From the NCBI GenBank assembly GCA_009767595.1, contig VSDK01010057.1, positions 12,888 to 76,887 on the forward strand: a DNA stretch of 64,000 nucleotides, read 5' to 3'. The notes below the pieces were generated by a model that was not told the DNA's origin, did no database searches, and saw nothing but the letters and a program-made list of their open reading frames with translations. The position numbers were made by a program, and so were the translations under genes. Numbering within the stretch: the first letter of the stretch is position 1; each line of letters opens with the position of its first letter. Shown piece after piece: positions 23,501 through 34,009 of the stretch. This stretch comes from Symbiodinium kawagutii. Lineage: Eukaryota; Sar; Dinophyceae; Suessiales; Symbiodiniaceae.

Positions 23501-26500
23501 GGGTGGACTCATCACAGGGGTCGTTCTTCTTTTTCTTGGGATTTTGGAAGCGATTCGCGACCAGGTTTTTCGGCCCGTGGGCTTTCGATTGGTTTTCATA
23601 TCTTGCACCCAGGACTTTGGAGAGTAACAGAGAGGAATGGTATGTGGAAAGCAATGACCCTCATGACCCTCATGACCTTTCACCCTGACCTTAGCGAAGA
23701 AATGCAACGGACAACAGTGCCATGGGTTGAGTATCTCCATGGTACCGCTAGATTCCATGGGAAAATGATCGCATGGAAGGACCCGAAGCCAGTTGTGTTT
23801 GGACCGTGTGGCAGCTGCAAAGGTTGGGATTTGTCATGTGCAATGTGCCCGAGCAGCTCCCTGGAGTGGTGAAATTGCTGGCTGAAAGCGACGCACTTAG
23901 AGAGCGGCCGACAGCGCTGCTACGCATGTGATTGATGAGTGAATCTGCGCATCATTCCAATTCAGTACCTGCGATGTTTAGAGAAAACATGTTTTCGATT
24001 TGGTGTTCACCAGAGTGCCTAGAGTATCCTATAGTTATCAATCTATAGATGCATGTAGACAGTGCTGGTTTGATGCGTTGCCTATTTTGCAACCAGTATC
24101 TGAAAGAGTGCAAGTGGGCAATGCTAGAATGTGACCCTCGGACATTACACTGATGCCAGTCTTGTGTTCGCATGTTCCATATGAGAATAAGCAGGAGCAG
24201 TCACAGTCATACTCCAAAACCTGATGCAGATAGATTGAAACAAAGTTTGCGCCGTCAACATTGCATTCCAAATGAGCGGTTGTCAAAAAATGTTGCCACG
24301 AAGGGTGATCCGTAAGAACATGATCATCATTTCGTTAGAATTTCCTGTGTTTTTCCGTGCTCACATCCTGCGAGGTTACAATCCTCACGTGCGCTATGCC
24401 GCTGCAATGGCGTTGGGAATCGCGTGTGCGGGTACTGCCCTGCTGGAGGCGGCTGAAAATGATTGGCTACTTTGCTGAGAATCATGAAGATCAAGACATA
24501 AAACAGGGCGGTAGCTTCAAGTCATTAAGCATGTGGTTTTTTCTTCACAAACTCTGCGAGGCGCATACTCTTCTTCAGCCCCTGATGTCTGACCCATCCG
24601 ACTTTGTGAGACAAGGAGCAATCCTCGTCAAATGCTGAGCACCGCTGTTTGAATCCCCTGAGAACAATGATACATCCAACATCCAACAGCAGTTCTTACC
24701 AGAATATCAACCATTTTTTACCATAGTGAACCACATTCAAAAACCTGAATCAAGTCCTTTGATCAAGCCTGTGGGATTGGAACCACTTGGAGGGTGTTGG
24801 GGGAAGCTCTTCAGCTTCAGCCGAGGCCATGGGTCTCCTGTACATGCAGACGTCTCCTGGAAAGACGGAGCGCGTCAAGGACGGCTGCATCAGCATAGGA
24901 ATGCCATGGGGCTAAGATACATCGACATATGCACAGTTCATGTGCACATTTTGGCACATCAGAAATACACATTGACAATGATTGGTTTGCACTGCAGGAA
25001 AAGGATCCACAAATCTCTACCAAGCTCAGTGAAATAGATTCAATGCTCGTGCAGGAATTCAGGGACAAGCTGCAGAAAGTCATCGGGGACAAACATGAAG
25101 ATGCATCAGATCTCAGTCTTTGAAGTTGGACAGAGCGCATTGAAGGGTCATCTAAAGATGGCAGATCCAACCAGAGTGGATGCGAATTTGGGTTCACAGA
25201 ATGAGATTTTTCATTGTTTTTCCTTTTGCAGCTTGACACTTTTGATGCTGCGCTCGTGCCATGACTAGCCCAAGTAGTTGGCATATGGTCCCATGCACTT
25301 GGCTGTCAGCAGGTCATGACGCGCTTTGGCGCCATTCTCGCGCATGGCATTATGGACGCCAGCGGCCTCAGAATTTGTACCCAACAAGACATGGGTTTTG
25401 GGATTCAGTATATAATTTGTCTGGGTTTAGGGATTCTAGTAGCCAACCCAAGTTTTTGGATTCTCGTGGTTTTAAACCGGTTTTGGGTCAGGGTATCTAT
25501 GGACAGTCTTGCATTTGGGATGGTTTTCCATGTCCAAGATCTGCATATGCTTTGCTGCGAGGCTGGTGGCCGCAACTCCTGTGCATCGCTTTTCTCAAAG
25601 TCTGGAGTTTTGTCCTCGGGATGCTTTGCAAGGAAAGATGTCAGTGTTTCGTGCTCTTGGCCCGACATTTTTTGGGAGCGAATTGTTGGGGTGTATGCTT
25701 TACATTCTGAGCATTGTTTGAGGTGCTGCGCCGGGGTGCGGCGATTGGTTTCTGTTTGTTCACCCAAATGTGGTACTGGACCCAACCTCAGGATCAGCTC
25801 CAATTCACGATAGATGTGAAGGCGTTTTCCTGGTATGTAGACTTTCACTTGTTAGTCAGGAAAGACTTTCACATAAAGTATTTTTTTCAGAATCTGTTAG
25901 AAATACTTTTGAGTATTTCAATCTTCAGGTTTCCGTTGATCCACATGTTTTCCTTGACGTTGACGCCAACTGCTTTGATTGGCAGCAACCTCAGATGGGA
26001 CCAACAGAGAACCGAGGGAGTGATACCGGCAGACGAGCGCCAGCCACCTAAGGCATCACGGACAAGCTGAAGATTCCAAAGAATTTCTCAGCTGAACTCC
26101 CAGCAGTTGAGAATTTTTTCCTCCAATGATTTGAGGCAACACATAACAATTGTAATCATTGATGCAGTGAGGTGAAGAGCGGAGCAAAACCTTCGATGTT
26201 TGCGTCCCGTTCTCAAGTTCCGGGTTGGGACTCATCGAGACATCTGCCACGTAATCGATGCTTCACTTGGGCTTCACTTGGGCTTCATTTGGGCTTCACT
26301 TGGCAGGTATCCAGAGCCTCTGCAGCCTCCCAAGAAAGAGGAGACCGCAAAAGCGGCCACTGCAGTGCCTCGCTGGAACTGCTTGCTACAGGAAGCAACA
26401 GTGAGAAAAGGATGCAGCATGGCATGGCATGTCATTCTGTTAGCTGTATTTTAATGGGTTGTTTTGATATTACTTTACATTTTTTCCCTTACCTTGGACG

Positions 26501-29500
26501 ACATCGCTTGGCGTAGGCAAAGCAGGTTCTAACAGGTGCAGGACTTGTTGCTCCATTTCTAATGATTTGTTGGGGATCTTATCATTCTTATTGATTGGTG
26601 ATAATTGATTTATTGTACCGCCTTGGGATCTAGCAGGGATCCTGATCCTTTAAGCTGGTGCTACTTGAGGTGCTCTCCACTGCTGCAAAAGCTAAACAGC
26701 TGAAGGAGAAGAAGGACGGGAATCTGCCTGTGGTGCCGCGGATGTACCGTGATATACCAGCCACGGGAATATAGTCGAGAATGGAAACCCAATAACCTTT
26801 TGAGGGTCGCGGATAATTGAAGTGTGACCAAGTAATGGGCAAATACGTGTCTCACCAAACACGGATCAGGTAGTTATTCATATCTCCAGTTGCTACATAA
26901 TCCGCTTATTCTTGGTTACCAATAGCACGGCTGGTTTTGGATCCAGCGATTCCGCACTGATAACTCAACTCGGTATAGAATTCCGCGCTAATTTTTTTGT
27001 ACAATTAATGGAATGCTGCTTTCATGCCATGGGAAAGTCGATCTTCCCTGCCAGGAGAAAGAGGCTAACGAACTCAAGAAGGTGACTCAGCCTTGGAGCT
27101 CTGAGTATCATTCTGTCAGCCATCACAGCCATTATTTTTCGATAATATCATTGCACTGGCCTCTAGTGATCCTTATCAATCCTCATGAACCAACAGCTAA
27201 AAGCTGACGATTCAGCATCAAATACTCGGCATTCATTGGAGCCAACTGGTCATGCCAGGCCTCGTCAAGTGCAGATGTGGACATGGATGACAAGGTCGCT
27301 GCACTGCACGGATTTTTTCGAAGCATCGCTTGAGTCAGCAGTGCATGGCAGGCATCGATTGGTGGCTCTGTTGCTGAGGGGGCAGCCTCTTCAGTGAGAG
27401 GAGCCGATATCGTTTCTTGGCGATCACAAGTTCTGGCGGATGGGACTCCCAAATGGCATCCCCCACTGGACCTGGAGGTGTCGCCTTCGTTAAGCCCTGG
27501 TTGGGTTGGTGCAGCTGCGGGTTGGCTTCCCCTGAGGTCTCAGTTGCAGCTACGCCAGGTGCTGGGCTTAACTGTGTCGGAGTCGTGGACACGGAGAAGA
27601 CTTCGATGTACAGTTAGGGCTTCCACGGATATACAAAATCATAGATGTACATCATACAACTATGTAGAACTTGGAAAAGTCGTCATGTGCATCTTCGGTG
27701 ACTTCTTGCACCCCTTTGTCCACTGTGCTTTCTGCGTGAGGAACAACTGTGGTTGACTCTGCTGCCACAGGCAGCTAGCGACTTGGGCAGCGAGATGATG
27801 GAGGCAGGTTCTGACGGTACGAAGGGCTTCAGCAGTTCTAGAAGGGCCCCTGGTGAGCCTATCAATTGTGGTTCTACCGGCTGCACCGTTGGTGACTGTT
27901 GTAATCCCTTCTTGGCATGCTGGCAACCTCCTTGGCTACCCGTGATAGAGCCTGATCATCCCTTGGCCGATGGGGATAATATGTAGGTTAATCATTGTGA
28001 TCATTATTGATACGCTGATAGTGGTCTATAGCGGTCAATTTTGCTACATATTCTACCATATATACATGCCATGTAACGGTTAATCACGGTGAAGTCTGGT
28101 CTCGAAAGAGACTCTGCCTCAGGTGGACGAGCAAGCACCTGTGCCAGAAAAGCCTAAGGAGCTGCCCACGAGAAATTCAAAGCATGGATATGTCGACACC
28201 GCGAAACCGTGGCAGACCGGTAGCAGAATGAGCATTTTGATGAAAAGAAATCAGTTTGATGAAAGGAAATCGGGTATCTGTGGGCATACCTGCACTTCCA
28301 AAAAAGAATTTGGTTCTTTGTTCTCTATTTGCACCATGCATAGTCTTGGGGGGCTGTGGCGTGAGCATGCCTTCCAATCCTCGCAGCAGCATTCCTACGT
28401 GATCTATCGCACTCGTGCACACACACACACACAACACACTGATGCGTGAAACCGAATGCAGGAACCCAAAATTGAGGAGAACAAAGCAGAGGCTTCTGAT
28501 GAATTTTTCTGATTCCATTTGAAGAAATCCAAATTGGCATGTTTGAACTGGAGAATTGACGGCAAGCTGCAGCGAGCACATGTTCTGTTGCTCAAACAGG
28601 CTCCTGAAAAGAAAGAGGAGAAGAAGGTCGTTTCGTGATTGTTTCAAAGATATACCTTTTCGGGATTGGTCTGAAATGAGCCCATGGTTTGTGAAGGATG
28701 GTATCACGCTGAAACCTGACAGGAAGAAAAGAAGGAGGAGCCAGAGCCCACTGAAGAGATCTTGAGTAACCCATGTCGAGCAACTGGACGTTATTTGGAA
28801 TGAGGTGGCATGCAGTCGGATTGCCCCCAGAATTTGGGGATGGTGAAACGGTGAAACTGAAGACTCTTGGCGTTTGACGCCACTGGAGTTCATCATTTTT
28901 ATATGGCAACTTTGGAATCTACCGTCATGATTTCTGGAGCACCCGAGCGGCATTGTTCCGCTGAGGTATTGAAGGGGCAGGTGCAATTCATCTCGTTCCC
29001 AAAGGTGAGGTGGTTGGACTTGGAAGAGTTGCATCGCTGCCATCGCTGCCATTCTTTTCTTGTTGCAGGAGATTGAAGGCCAACCTGTTCGGTACACGAT
29101 TGACCCTTAGTTTCGCTGAATCGATGACCCTTCTCATCGCTGGGCGTAGCACTGAAACCGGACTTGAGCTAACACTTCAACCAGCTTCAACCAGCAACAA
29201 GTAGCACAGCAAGTCACTCAGTAAGTAGCAATAAGTAGCAACGAGTCAACGGCAGAGCCAAGGCCACTGCTGGAGAGCAGAAAGCAAGGCTTTTTGCTGC
29301 TCCGAGACCTTCGGCCAGAGGAGCCTGAGGAGCGACAGTGCCTGGCACTGTGGCAGTCACCATGGGGCCCCGACCTCGACAGCTGTTCCCAGGATCTCTT
29401 TTTGGAGAACGAGAAGAGAGAAGAAGATGAAGAAAAGGTACAGCAGCAGCTCCCAATGGGAACACGTGCAGTTTCTCAGAAAGGGAACATCAGTATGGCC

Positions 29501-29751
29501 AGTGCTACAGAGTGGCAGCGTTTCTCAGAAAATGCTAGAGCTGGGTTGTGGATGTCAGAAATGGAGGCTTGTGTGCCTACATTTTTGGAGACATTGAAAA
29601 GTCGATGAACTGATTCGGATGGACACTATTTCGAAATGAGAGATATGAATAACCCATCCCCTTCGCAGCTGGCGACCTCTGGTGACACCGAAGAACTTGT
29701 GGCCAGGAACCTGATCCTCCTGAACCATTCCCATGGAATGCAAACGAGTGA
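11499..29751 (+). CDS. PSMD1: 26S proteasome regulatory subunit RPN2 (PSMD1), full gene span
   Basis: RPN2 is the largest non-ATPase subunit of the proteasome 19S base. Its PC-repeat toroid scaffolds the particle and its C-terminal tail binds the ubiquitin receptor RPN13. I follow the family's sequence in order through about 45 exons on the + strand, from the N-terminal helices at 11.6 kb to a TGA at 29749-29751. The match is strong at many independent points, such as MFQRCLED, ALETRRLD, MQCGTTSDVFL, NWAKFSATASLG, YNPHVRYAAAMALGI, DDVRRAAVM, LFTQMWYW and DPPEPF. The start codon is unresolved. An ATG at 11499 gives MSAALCE, but an extra splice would be needed to reach the helix exon. Exons average about 55 bp, and many donors are GC. 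The N gap at 22447-22627 falls in or near an intron. The part entries below give the exons. Confidence 0.95.
11605..14418 (+). CDS. PSMD1: RPN2 part 1: N-terminal helical domain exons
   Basis: Approximate exons: 11605-11691 (SEVLSLLEEQENQLQ); 11903-11967 (VVDQFWHEIADYLNEIETLY); 12018-12089 (MAALVASKVFYHL); 12271-12312 (YDDALRLALGAGER); about 12656-12705 (EEKIVAVAIDEYAAF); about 12921-12990 (IDTRLENVVNRMFQRCLED); 13151-13206 (AYKQGLGMALETRRLDK); 13282-13340 (FVMKSENLSEMLEL); 13474-13537 (MTLLTSKAFRERVLQ); 13693-13737 (FEALVDIHTS); 13790-13846 (ALAQCYFILGEPEE); 14038-14082 (VAKILKDLVARGEKD); 14257-14293 (GRLLAYQIGFDV); 14363-14418 (ESQHFCNALLNS). Each aligns collinearly with the RPN2 N-terminal region in my memory of the family. 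GC donors follow the exons ending at 11691, 11967, 13206, 13537 and 13846; GT donors follow 12089 and 13737. Confidence 0.92.
12096..12135. repeat. Four exact copies of CACAGCTAGT
   Basis: The decamer is repeated four times without change, six bases after the RPN2 donor at 12089/12090. Confidence 0.95.
14560..14915 (+). CDS. PSMD1: RPN2 part 2: acidic, Pro-rich linker exons
   Basis: Two segments, about 14560-14640 (LDDQEPAPPPAPPVEG) and about 14816-14910 (KEAAPEAPPEPVVPEGPEM), sit where RPN2 proteins have a variable, low-complexity linker before the PC repeats. The assignment rests on position and composition, not conservation. The edges are uncertain. Confidence 0.65.
15151..18078 (+). CDS. 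PSMD1: RPN2 part 3: start of PC-repeat region
   Basis: Approximate exons: 15151-15212 (EDLALLRKILSGRSSIDL); 15294-15345 (MEFLYRNNRSACELRT); 15600-15650 (LLLDTIKNSIDAKN); 15727-15810 (ITHNATVMAHGLMQCGTTSD); 15909-15967 (LEWLAKASNWAKFSATASLG); 16043-16080 (VIHKGHIKES); 16139-16170 (ILSTYLPQQ); about 16270-16304 (YSEGGALYGMG); 16597-16636 (YLLEQLHNAQAT); about 17053-17122 (LLCMATADERIYDEL); 18003-18078 (TDTAVAGEAAAYAIGLVMV). The order matches the proteasome/cyclosome repeats. The expected HGG(S/A)LGLGL motif before 17053 is not cleanly readable in one frame, so an additional tiny exon or splice probably lies at about 17000-17053. Confidence 0.9.
18646..18664 (+). other. Possible relic of dinoflagellate spliced leader
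   Basis: The 19 bases CCGACCATTTTGGTTCAAG match the 3' part of the dinoflagellate spliced leader (…CCATTTTGGCTCAAG) at 14 of 15 positions, with a short deletion after CCG. Such relics arise when trans-spliced mRNAs are reverse-transcribed back into the genome. A pyrimidine-rich tract ending in CAG lies about 30 bp upstream. A single short match may be chance. Confidence 0.4.
19640..19965. repeat. AT-rich degenerate ACCATTA/ACCACT repeat
   Basis: Recurring ATTACCA, CATTATC, ACCACTGGT and ACCACTTGTTA words at irregular 10-20 bp spacing. It resembles similar tracts at 31720-32020 and 37600-38100. Confidence 0.6.
20640..21695 (+). CDS. Unidentified coiled-coil exons nested in RPN2 intron
   Basis: Coding-like + strand segments with splice-like ends: about 20645-20735 (ATCFELLKSRKASTDALGYM); about 20790-20880 (LEQAVKYEQSNQAQQG); 21085-21125 (LVSELQAAIHKDQQ); about 21300-21455 (VVELFAERVVETQIHLEDC, then FEQLGIALV); 21625-21695 (EIAAKRVETAKIAQRAEKL, ending TTGCAG|GTGGG). 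They are helical and Gln/Glu/Lys-rich, and they do not correspond to RPN2. A nested gene on the same strand, a decayed retrocopy or a scaffold error are all possible. No family is recognised. Confidence 0.45.
22239..24632 (+). CDS. PSMD1: RPN2 part 4: central PC repeats
   Basis: Approximate exons: 22239-22281 (AYAHDTQHEKIIRA); 22767-22833 (MLLDKDAILRYGGCFAIALA); 22993-23041 (GTSQNAAIRKLLHIS); 23326-23370 (VSDVSDDVRRAAVMA); 23822-23889 (GFVMCNVPEQLPGVVKLLAE); 24375-24459 (YNPHVRYAAAMALGIACAGT); about 24563-24632 (LMSDPSDFVRQGAI). This is the most conserved part of RPN2. The segment between 22281 and 22767, which should carry the short GLAVGIALVMYG-like stretch and the MEEAD loop, overlaps the N gap and a GAGCTGTTGGGAGCCGTTG repeat, so one exon is probably lost in the gap. 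Confidence 0.93.
22447..22627. other. Assembly gap (181 N)
   Basis: Unresolved bases. The left flank (22330-22400) has tandem GAGCTGTTGGGA/GCCGTTG units, so a repeat may have caused the break. It may hide one RPN2 exon. Confidence 0.99.
23128..23185. repeat. GGATGGTTTT minisatellite
   Basis: About five copies of a TTTTGGATGG-type 11-bp unit within an RPN2 intron. Confidence 0.8.
24824..29751 (+). CDS. PSMD1: RPN2 part 5: C-terminal exons and stop
   Basis: Approximate exons: 24824-24880 (AMGLLYMQTS); 25053-25105 (FRDKLQKVIGDKHED); 25313-25366 (MTRFGAILAHGIMDASG); 25718-25795 (AIGFCLFTQMWYWTQP); 25929-25984 (FPLIHMFSLTLTPTALIG); 26053-26098 (ITDKLKIPKNFSAEL); 26172-26205 (VKSGAKPSMFA); 26307-26371 (YPEPLQPPKKEETAKA); 26669-26717 (VLSTAAKAKQLKEKKD); about 27050-27085 (EKEANELKKV); about 28119-28165 (VDEQAPVPEKPKEL); 28462-28500 (EPKIEENKAEAS); 28600-28624 (APEKKEEK); 28723-28779 (EEPEPTEEILSNPCR); 28981-29004 (VQFISFPK); 29069-29104 (EIEGQPVRYTID); about 29289-29330 (GFLLLRDLRPEEPEE); about 29398-29438 (acidic); 29706-29751 (EPDPPEPFPWNANE, stop TGA). 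The Lys/Glu-rich exons match the charged insert of the family. The last exon keeps the PPEPF core of the RPN13-binding tail. Confidence 0.92.
28420..28440. repeat. Short CA microsatellite
   Basis: About nine CA dinucleotides with one interruption, inside an RPN2 intron. Confidence 0.85.
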
Positions 29752-30842
29752 AGGTCTGAAGGGAATCCCTTGGCAGACTTCGGCAGCCCAGAATCCCTTG
29801 GGAAGTTTCAGCTGGAAGCTTTGCTTGGTCATTTTGGAAGAAACTTGTTGAGAGGCTGAAATGTTTATGAGCCTAAGATAGTTCTATTTTCACAACTGGG
29901 CTTGCTGGACCAATAGCTTTCTGCTAGAATTGCTGACATCGGACCCGCATAGGTTTCCAGGTGTGACTGATCTAGATTTGAATATGGCGAGGTGTTCAGT
30001 GATTTGGTAGACCTGGTAGGCGATTACTTGCTTACGAGATGTTCACAAGTTGGTTGCCTGTAAACCATGCGACTGTGCAAATTCTTTTAAGGAAAAATGC
30101 CAAAAACTCTAGGGTAGCGAGATTTATGAACACCAAAAATAGATATAAATAGCCTGATGCACAGCAACAACTAACTTCGTCGCCAGTGACTTTGCGGGGC
30201 CAGAACTGACAGTCTCAGGATGAGGCTTGTCACATATTCGGATGCCTCCGAGACCCCTGGACAGCTTCGGAATGAGACGTGCAAAGGAAAAAAGTCAGAG
30301 CACCACCACGTGAACAGTGTCACAGGCTCTTGCCGATTGACGATTTCTGGTTGTTGATTGCGATTCGGATTATGATTCAATATGGAAGTTCTTGTCAAAT
30401 CAATTCGATCAATGGTTGTAGTTGGAAATCATTACCATGTGGAGTGCTGTAAATGTTGTGCGACTTCCACAACACCCCATACCCAGAATGATGCACCTTC
30501 ACATTAGCACAATGAGAGTTGGTTTGCCATGCCTATGTCTGGGTAATTATGTGAGCGTCTTATAGATCTACCCGGTATACATCTGGGATTATCATTATCA
30601 ATAATGAACTGAACAAGAAATTGTAGAGAGTACATCATTTTCTCCTGTTTTAGTGCTGCCAATGCAATCTTTTGGGTTTGGGTCTCGAAGTGCTCACTTC
30701 ACACAAAACAAATTCATTTTCTTGCTTGACAAAAGCGCTATGTTACAACTCCCTGCTTGATCGAAATGCTTGAAAAGATTTAAGGAGCGTGTCAAAGTGT
30801 CATGAAAGCTAAAGGGGGGATACAGTGGGGGTTTTTCAAAAG

Positions 30843-30935
30843 AAGGAGTACTCCCAAATCATTCAATATTAATCATCTATTCGTAATCAACCAGCCATTC
30901 TTTGAGTTCCCTATGGCTCGAGAAACCACCAGATT
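30843..30935 (+). repeat. Dispersed ~90-bp repeat, copy 1
   Basis: Shares TAC(T/C)CCCAAATCAT at the left end and CCCTATGGCT(C/T)GAGAAACCACC at the right end with 40208-40300, in the same orientation and spacing. A related left end (CCCCCAAATCATC) occurs at 51728 and a shorter one at 47280. Confidence 0.7.
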
Positions 30936-31176
30936 TGTTGACAAACACGAGGCTTTGCTGCGAATGCAACGGTCTCCTCCCAGTCGATCTCGGAACTGGT
31001 CCTTGCTCGGAGCCAGGAAATCACTCTTTGGGCATGGCTGCATCCGTCGATGAAGGTCACTGGAAAGGGCGCCAATCTCGTCACATGCTGAGATTGACGA
31101 CCATGTGGATTGATGATGATGGATGGAGTTGTGTGCAAGAACAGGAGCACATAGGAATCCTATTGAGCCGCTCATT

Positions 31177-31245
31177 TGGCTATGGGTCAAAACCCCCATT
31201 GTTGGTTAATAACCACCATTATTGGTTAATATTGACCCATAGCCA
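31177..31245. mobile_element. MITE-like inverted-repeat element, copy A (69 bp)
   Basis: Perfect 14-bp terminal inverted repeats: TGGCTATGGGTCAA at 31177-31190 and its complement TTGACCCATAGCCA at 31232-31245. The interior is AT-rich with TTGGTTAATA words. The ends are shared with copies at 42390 and 46827. No coding capacity. Confidence 0.8.
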
Positions 31246-31719
31246 TTTGATTGGATCCATTGCGAACAGGTTGAATCTTGTCATCCATAGGAGACCATCG
31301 CACAGGCAATTCGCCCAGTCTCGACATAACCCACGGGCTGCCAAGCCTGCCGGAACTTGGTTGTCGATGTCATCCATGACAGTTGGTTGTCCATGGCTGC
31401 TGGATGATGGGAGGGGAAGATTAGAAGATTGGAATGGTGGCATTGGTGGTGGTTCATGTTCGGCTGTGGGCAGGTTACCCTGTACTGATGGTTACACCCC
31501 ATTTTTGGTTGGCTGAGAATGTCCCGTTGCTGTGGAGGGTCGGTCGGCTTGGGCCCCCATACTTTTGAAGAACTTTTCCCTGGCAAATACCACCAATCCC
31601 AGCTAGTCGTCATTACTGGTGCTTAAGAATTCAACAGAGTATGTTCACTTCCATAACCATGAAGATACTAGCAATCAGTCGGTCATTAGCACCCGCAGGC
31701 ACCTATCTTGTCAACCATA

Positions 31720-32020
31720 AAGCATAATTAATCATGATTAACAATAACTAACCATCAATCATAAACAATCATTCACCACTATTCTTAAACCATCCACTGT
31801 TGTAAAACATGATTGCTAAATGATTTGCCACTGTAATCACTGTTTATCACTATAAACAATCATTCACCCCTGATGTTAAACCTGACCAATGAATCAATGA
31901 ATCATGATTAACAATCATTTCACCACTATAAACAATCATTTCACTACTATGAACAATCATTTTCCACTATGAACAATCTTGGTTTTCCACTATCAATCAG
32001 TCATTTTCCACCAAAAAACA
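31720..32020. repeat. AT-rich CAATCATT/ACCACTATGAA repeat tract
   Basis: Degenerate tandem words AACAATCATT, CACTATAAAC and GATTAACA. It is similar in style to 19640-19965 and 37600-38100. Confidence 0.65.
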
Positions 32021-33104
32021 CCTTAAAGCCCTTGATTCACCACTGCAGTGCCAGGCTCCCGGCGGTTTTGTCTTCGACTCCAAGGCGGCTCTTTGGAGAC
32101 CCCCTGCAGCTAGAAATGATGGGATGGATGGAATTTTTTGGGCGTTTCCAAGCATCCATCATCCCATCATCCCATATTAAATATGGAGGTTAAATATTAC
32201 AACCCAGTATGGGAATGGGTTAAGTATGGTCTTGATGACCTTTACGACGTTTACTATGACTTTTTCTTGGATGTTTTCAGGGTTGAGCAGATGCTGTCAT
32301 TGGGGTTCTATCAAGTGGCATCAAAGTTGTTGTAATGATTTCTTCCCGGCTTGGTTTACTGATGAAATTTGAGCAGGATACCAGTGGTTTTCTTGGTGAG
32401 GATGATGATGGCTGGTGTTTTGAAAACCAGTCAACTACCGGATTTCACCAACCCTATTATACTCCTTATTGTCATGAAGTATTGTTGGAGAAATCATAGC
32501 AAACAGCCATTACCATATTTTGAGGAATATCAACGATTTGGGGAAAACAGCTACGAACCAAAAGGCATTGGGCCCGGCTCGTTGAGTCATCGTCGACGGT
32601 CAAAAAATACGGTGATTGTTCGTGCCCCCCGCCTTGCCACCACAGGCTGTCACCTGCCCACCACCCGAAAAGCTTTGCAAAGTATTCAGCAACTTGTGAA
32701 CACGTCACACCTGCCAGAAGGCAAACAAGCTCAGCACTCGCATCAGTGGTGTCCAGCAGTATAGAACCGTCAAGACAATTGTGTATTGCTTGCGATCCGC
32801 TTACATTGGTGACCGACTCTGAAACCGTTTAAGTACTGAGCATTGTTGTCAGCTCATCATCATTGTTGTCGTCGTCATCATCATCAGGAGTTGTCCTGGG
32901 TCCCATTTGAGTTGAGCGTTCTTTGGAACTAATCGCAGAGCAAGCTCCGTCCAGGATATCCACTTATTCCCGACTTCCACCGCCTCCACCAGAACCCCCA
33001 AACCAAAGGTTTCAATTCTTGGAGCATCCATGGTGCGAACCCAGAGAAGTATATTGGTCTCCAGACAGAAGATAATCATTTTGCGATATTTTGGGATGGT
33101 TTAG

Positions 33105-33665
33105 GGGGCAGGTTGCATGCCCTGGATGAGGCCAGTCCCTTCAAAATCTCTGAGACCATGACAGTGGTCGACCTGATGGATGAGATGGAACAGGCAGTCC
33201 GGGCTGCGGGATCACCATTGAGGCACCTTGAGAAAGGTAGGTTCCAAGGCTCGAGAAAGGTAGGTCCCAGGGTTTGTGCTGAGCTGCTTGCTGCTTCTCC
33301 AATCCTTGGATTCCGCTCAGGTGTACGAGGAGGTGAGCGAAGGGAAGCTTGAGCTTCAGGCGCCGGTAGCAGTTTCACCGGACAAAAGTGGTTCCACCAC
33401 TGCTAGATCCATTGTGAATCATGATGTGCAACCAGATAGTAGAGCCTCTCCCAATAGTCCTTGTAAAACAATAGAATTCTGAGAACCCCGAAGGGTCAAA
33501 TGTCACGGACATCTTACAGGTTTTTGCGCGTGCTCAAATCTTTCCACCTGCCGTGACTCTGCTTTGCCACTGTGCCAGATCAATGTCTTGTGGAACACGA
33601 AGGACCCGCGGAAATCGTTGCCATGTGGTCCGAAAGCTACTCTGCTACTGGGGAGACTGACTGTC
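33105..33665 (+). CDS. Unassigned coding-like exons
   Basis: About 33105-33236 reads LDEASPFKISETMTVVDLMD then MEQAVRAAGSPLRHLEK up to an AAAG|GTAGG donor. About 33321-33370 follows a GCTCAG acceptor and reads VYEEVSEGKLELQAP. About 33570-33655 reads CLVEHEGPAEIVAMW. Composition and splice context suggest real exons on the + strand. They may be the 5' end of the CobW gene that follows or a separate gene. No family is recognised. Confidence 0.4.
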
Positions 33666-34009
33666 CACATTGGCCCCGGGGATACAATACGGACAAGTCA
33701 GTGCAATGGCAATCTTTACTTAACAGCTGCAAAGGAAAGGGGTGTTGCATTTTCAATCCCTTCTTTTGCAATTGTTGCTTGTACTGTAACATGGCACATT
33801 CACATGTTGTGCCATCTCATGTTTCCTCATTTCATCTTGCTTTTGTCGAAGAGGGTAGCATCTTATCAAGGCGGCGTGCTGCAGAGTTTATCAGATTACC
33901 GAGCACGTGAGCCATCAATTCGGTCCACTATTGGTTGTTGATCGAAGGGATTAAAATATCTATTTAGCACCTGAAACATCTGATATTACAAAAGAATCTC
34001 TAAACATAC

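Larger units (their letters stand above)
29752..33100. other. Intergenic or intronic DNA downstream of RPN2
   Basis: No gene is recognised. It holds one MITE-like element (31177-31245), one copy of a dispersed repeat (30843-30935) and an AT-rich tract (31720-32020). Small open frames such as that at 32195-32335 have no recognisable family. Confidence 0.5.

Noticed and set aside
28177-29097. 306-codon minus-strand ORF
   Set aside because: It runs antisense to at least four RPN2 C-terminal exons identified by homology and has no recognisable domain.
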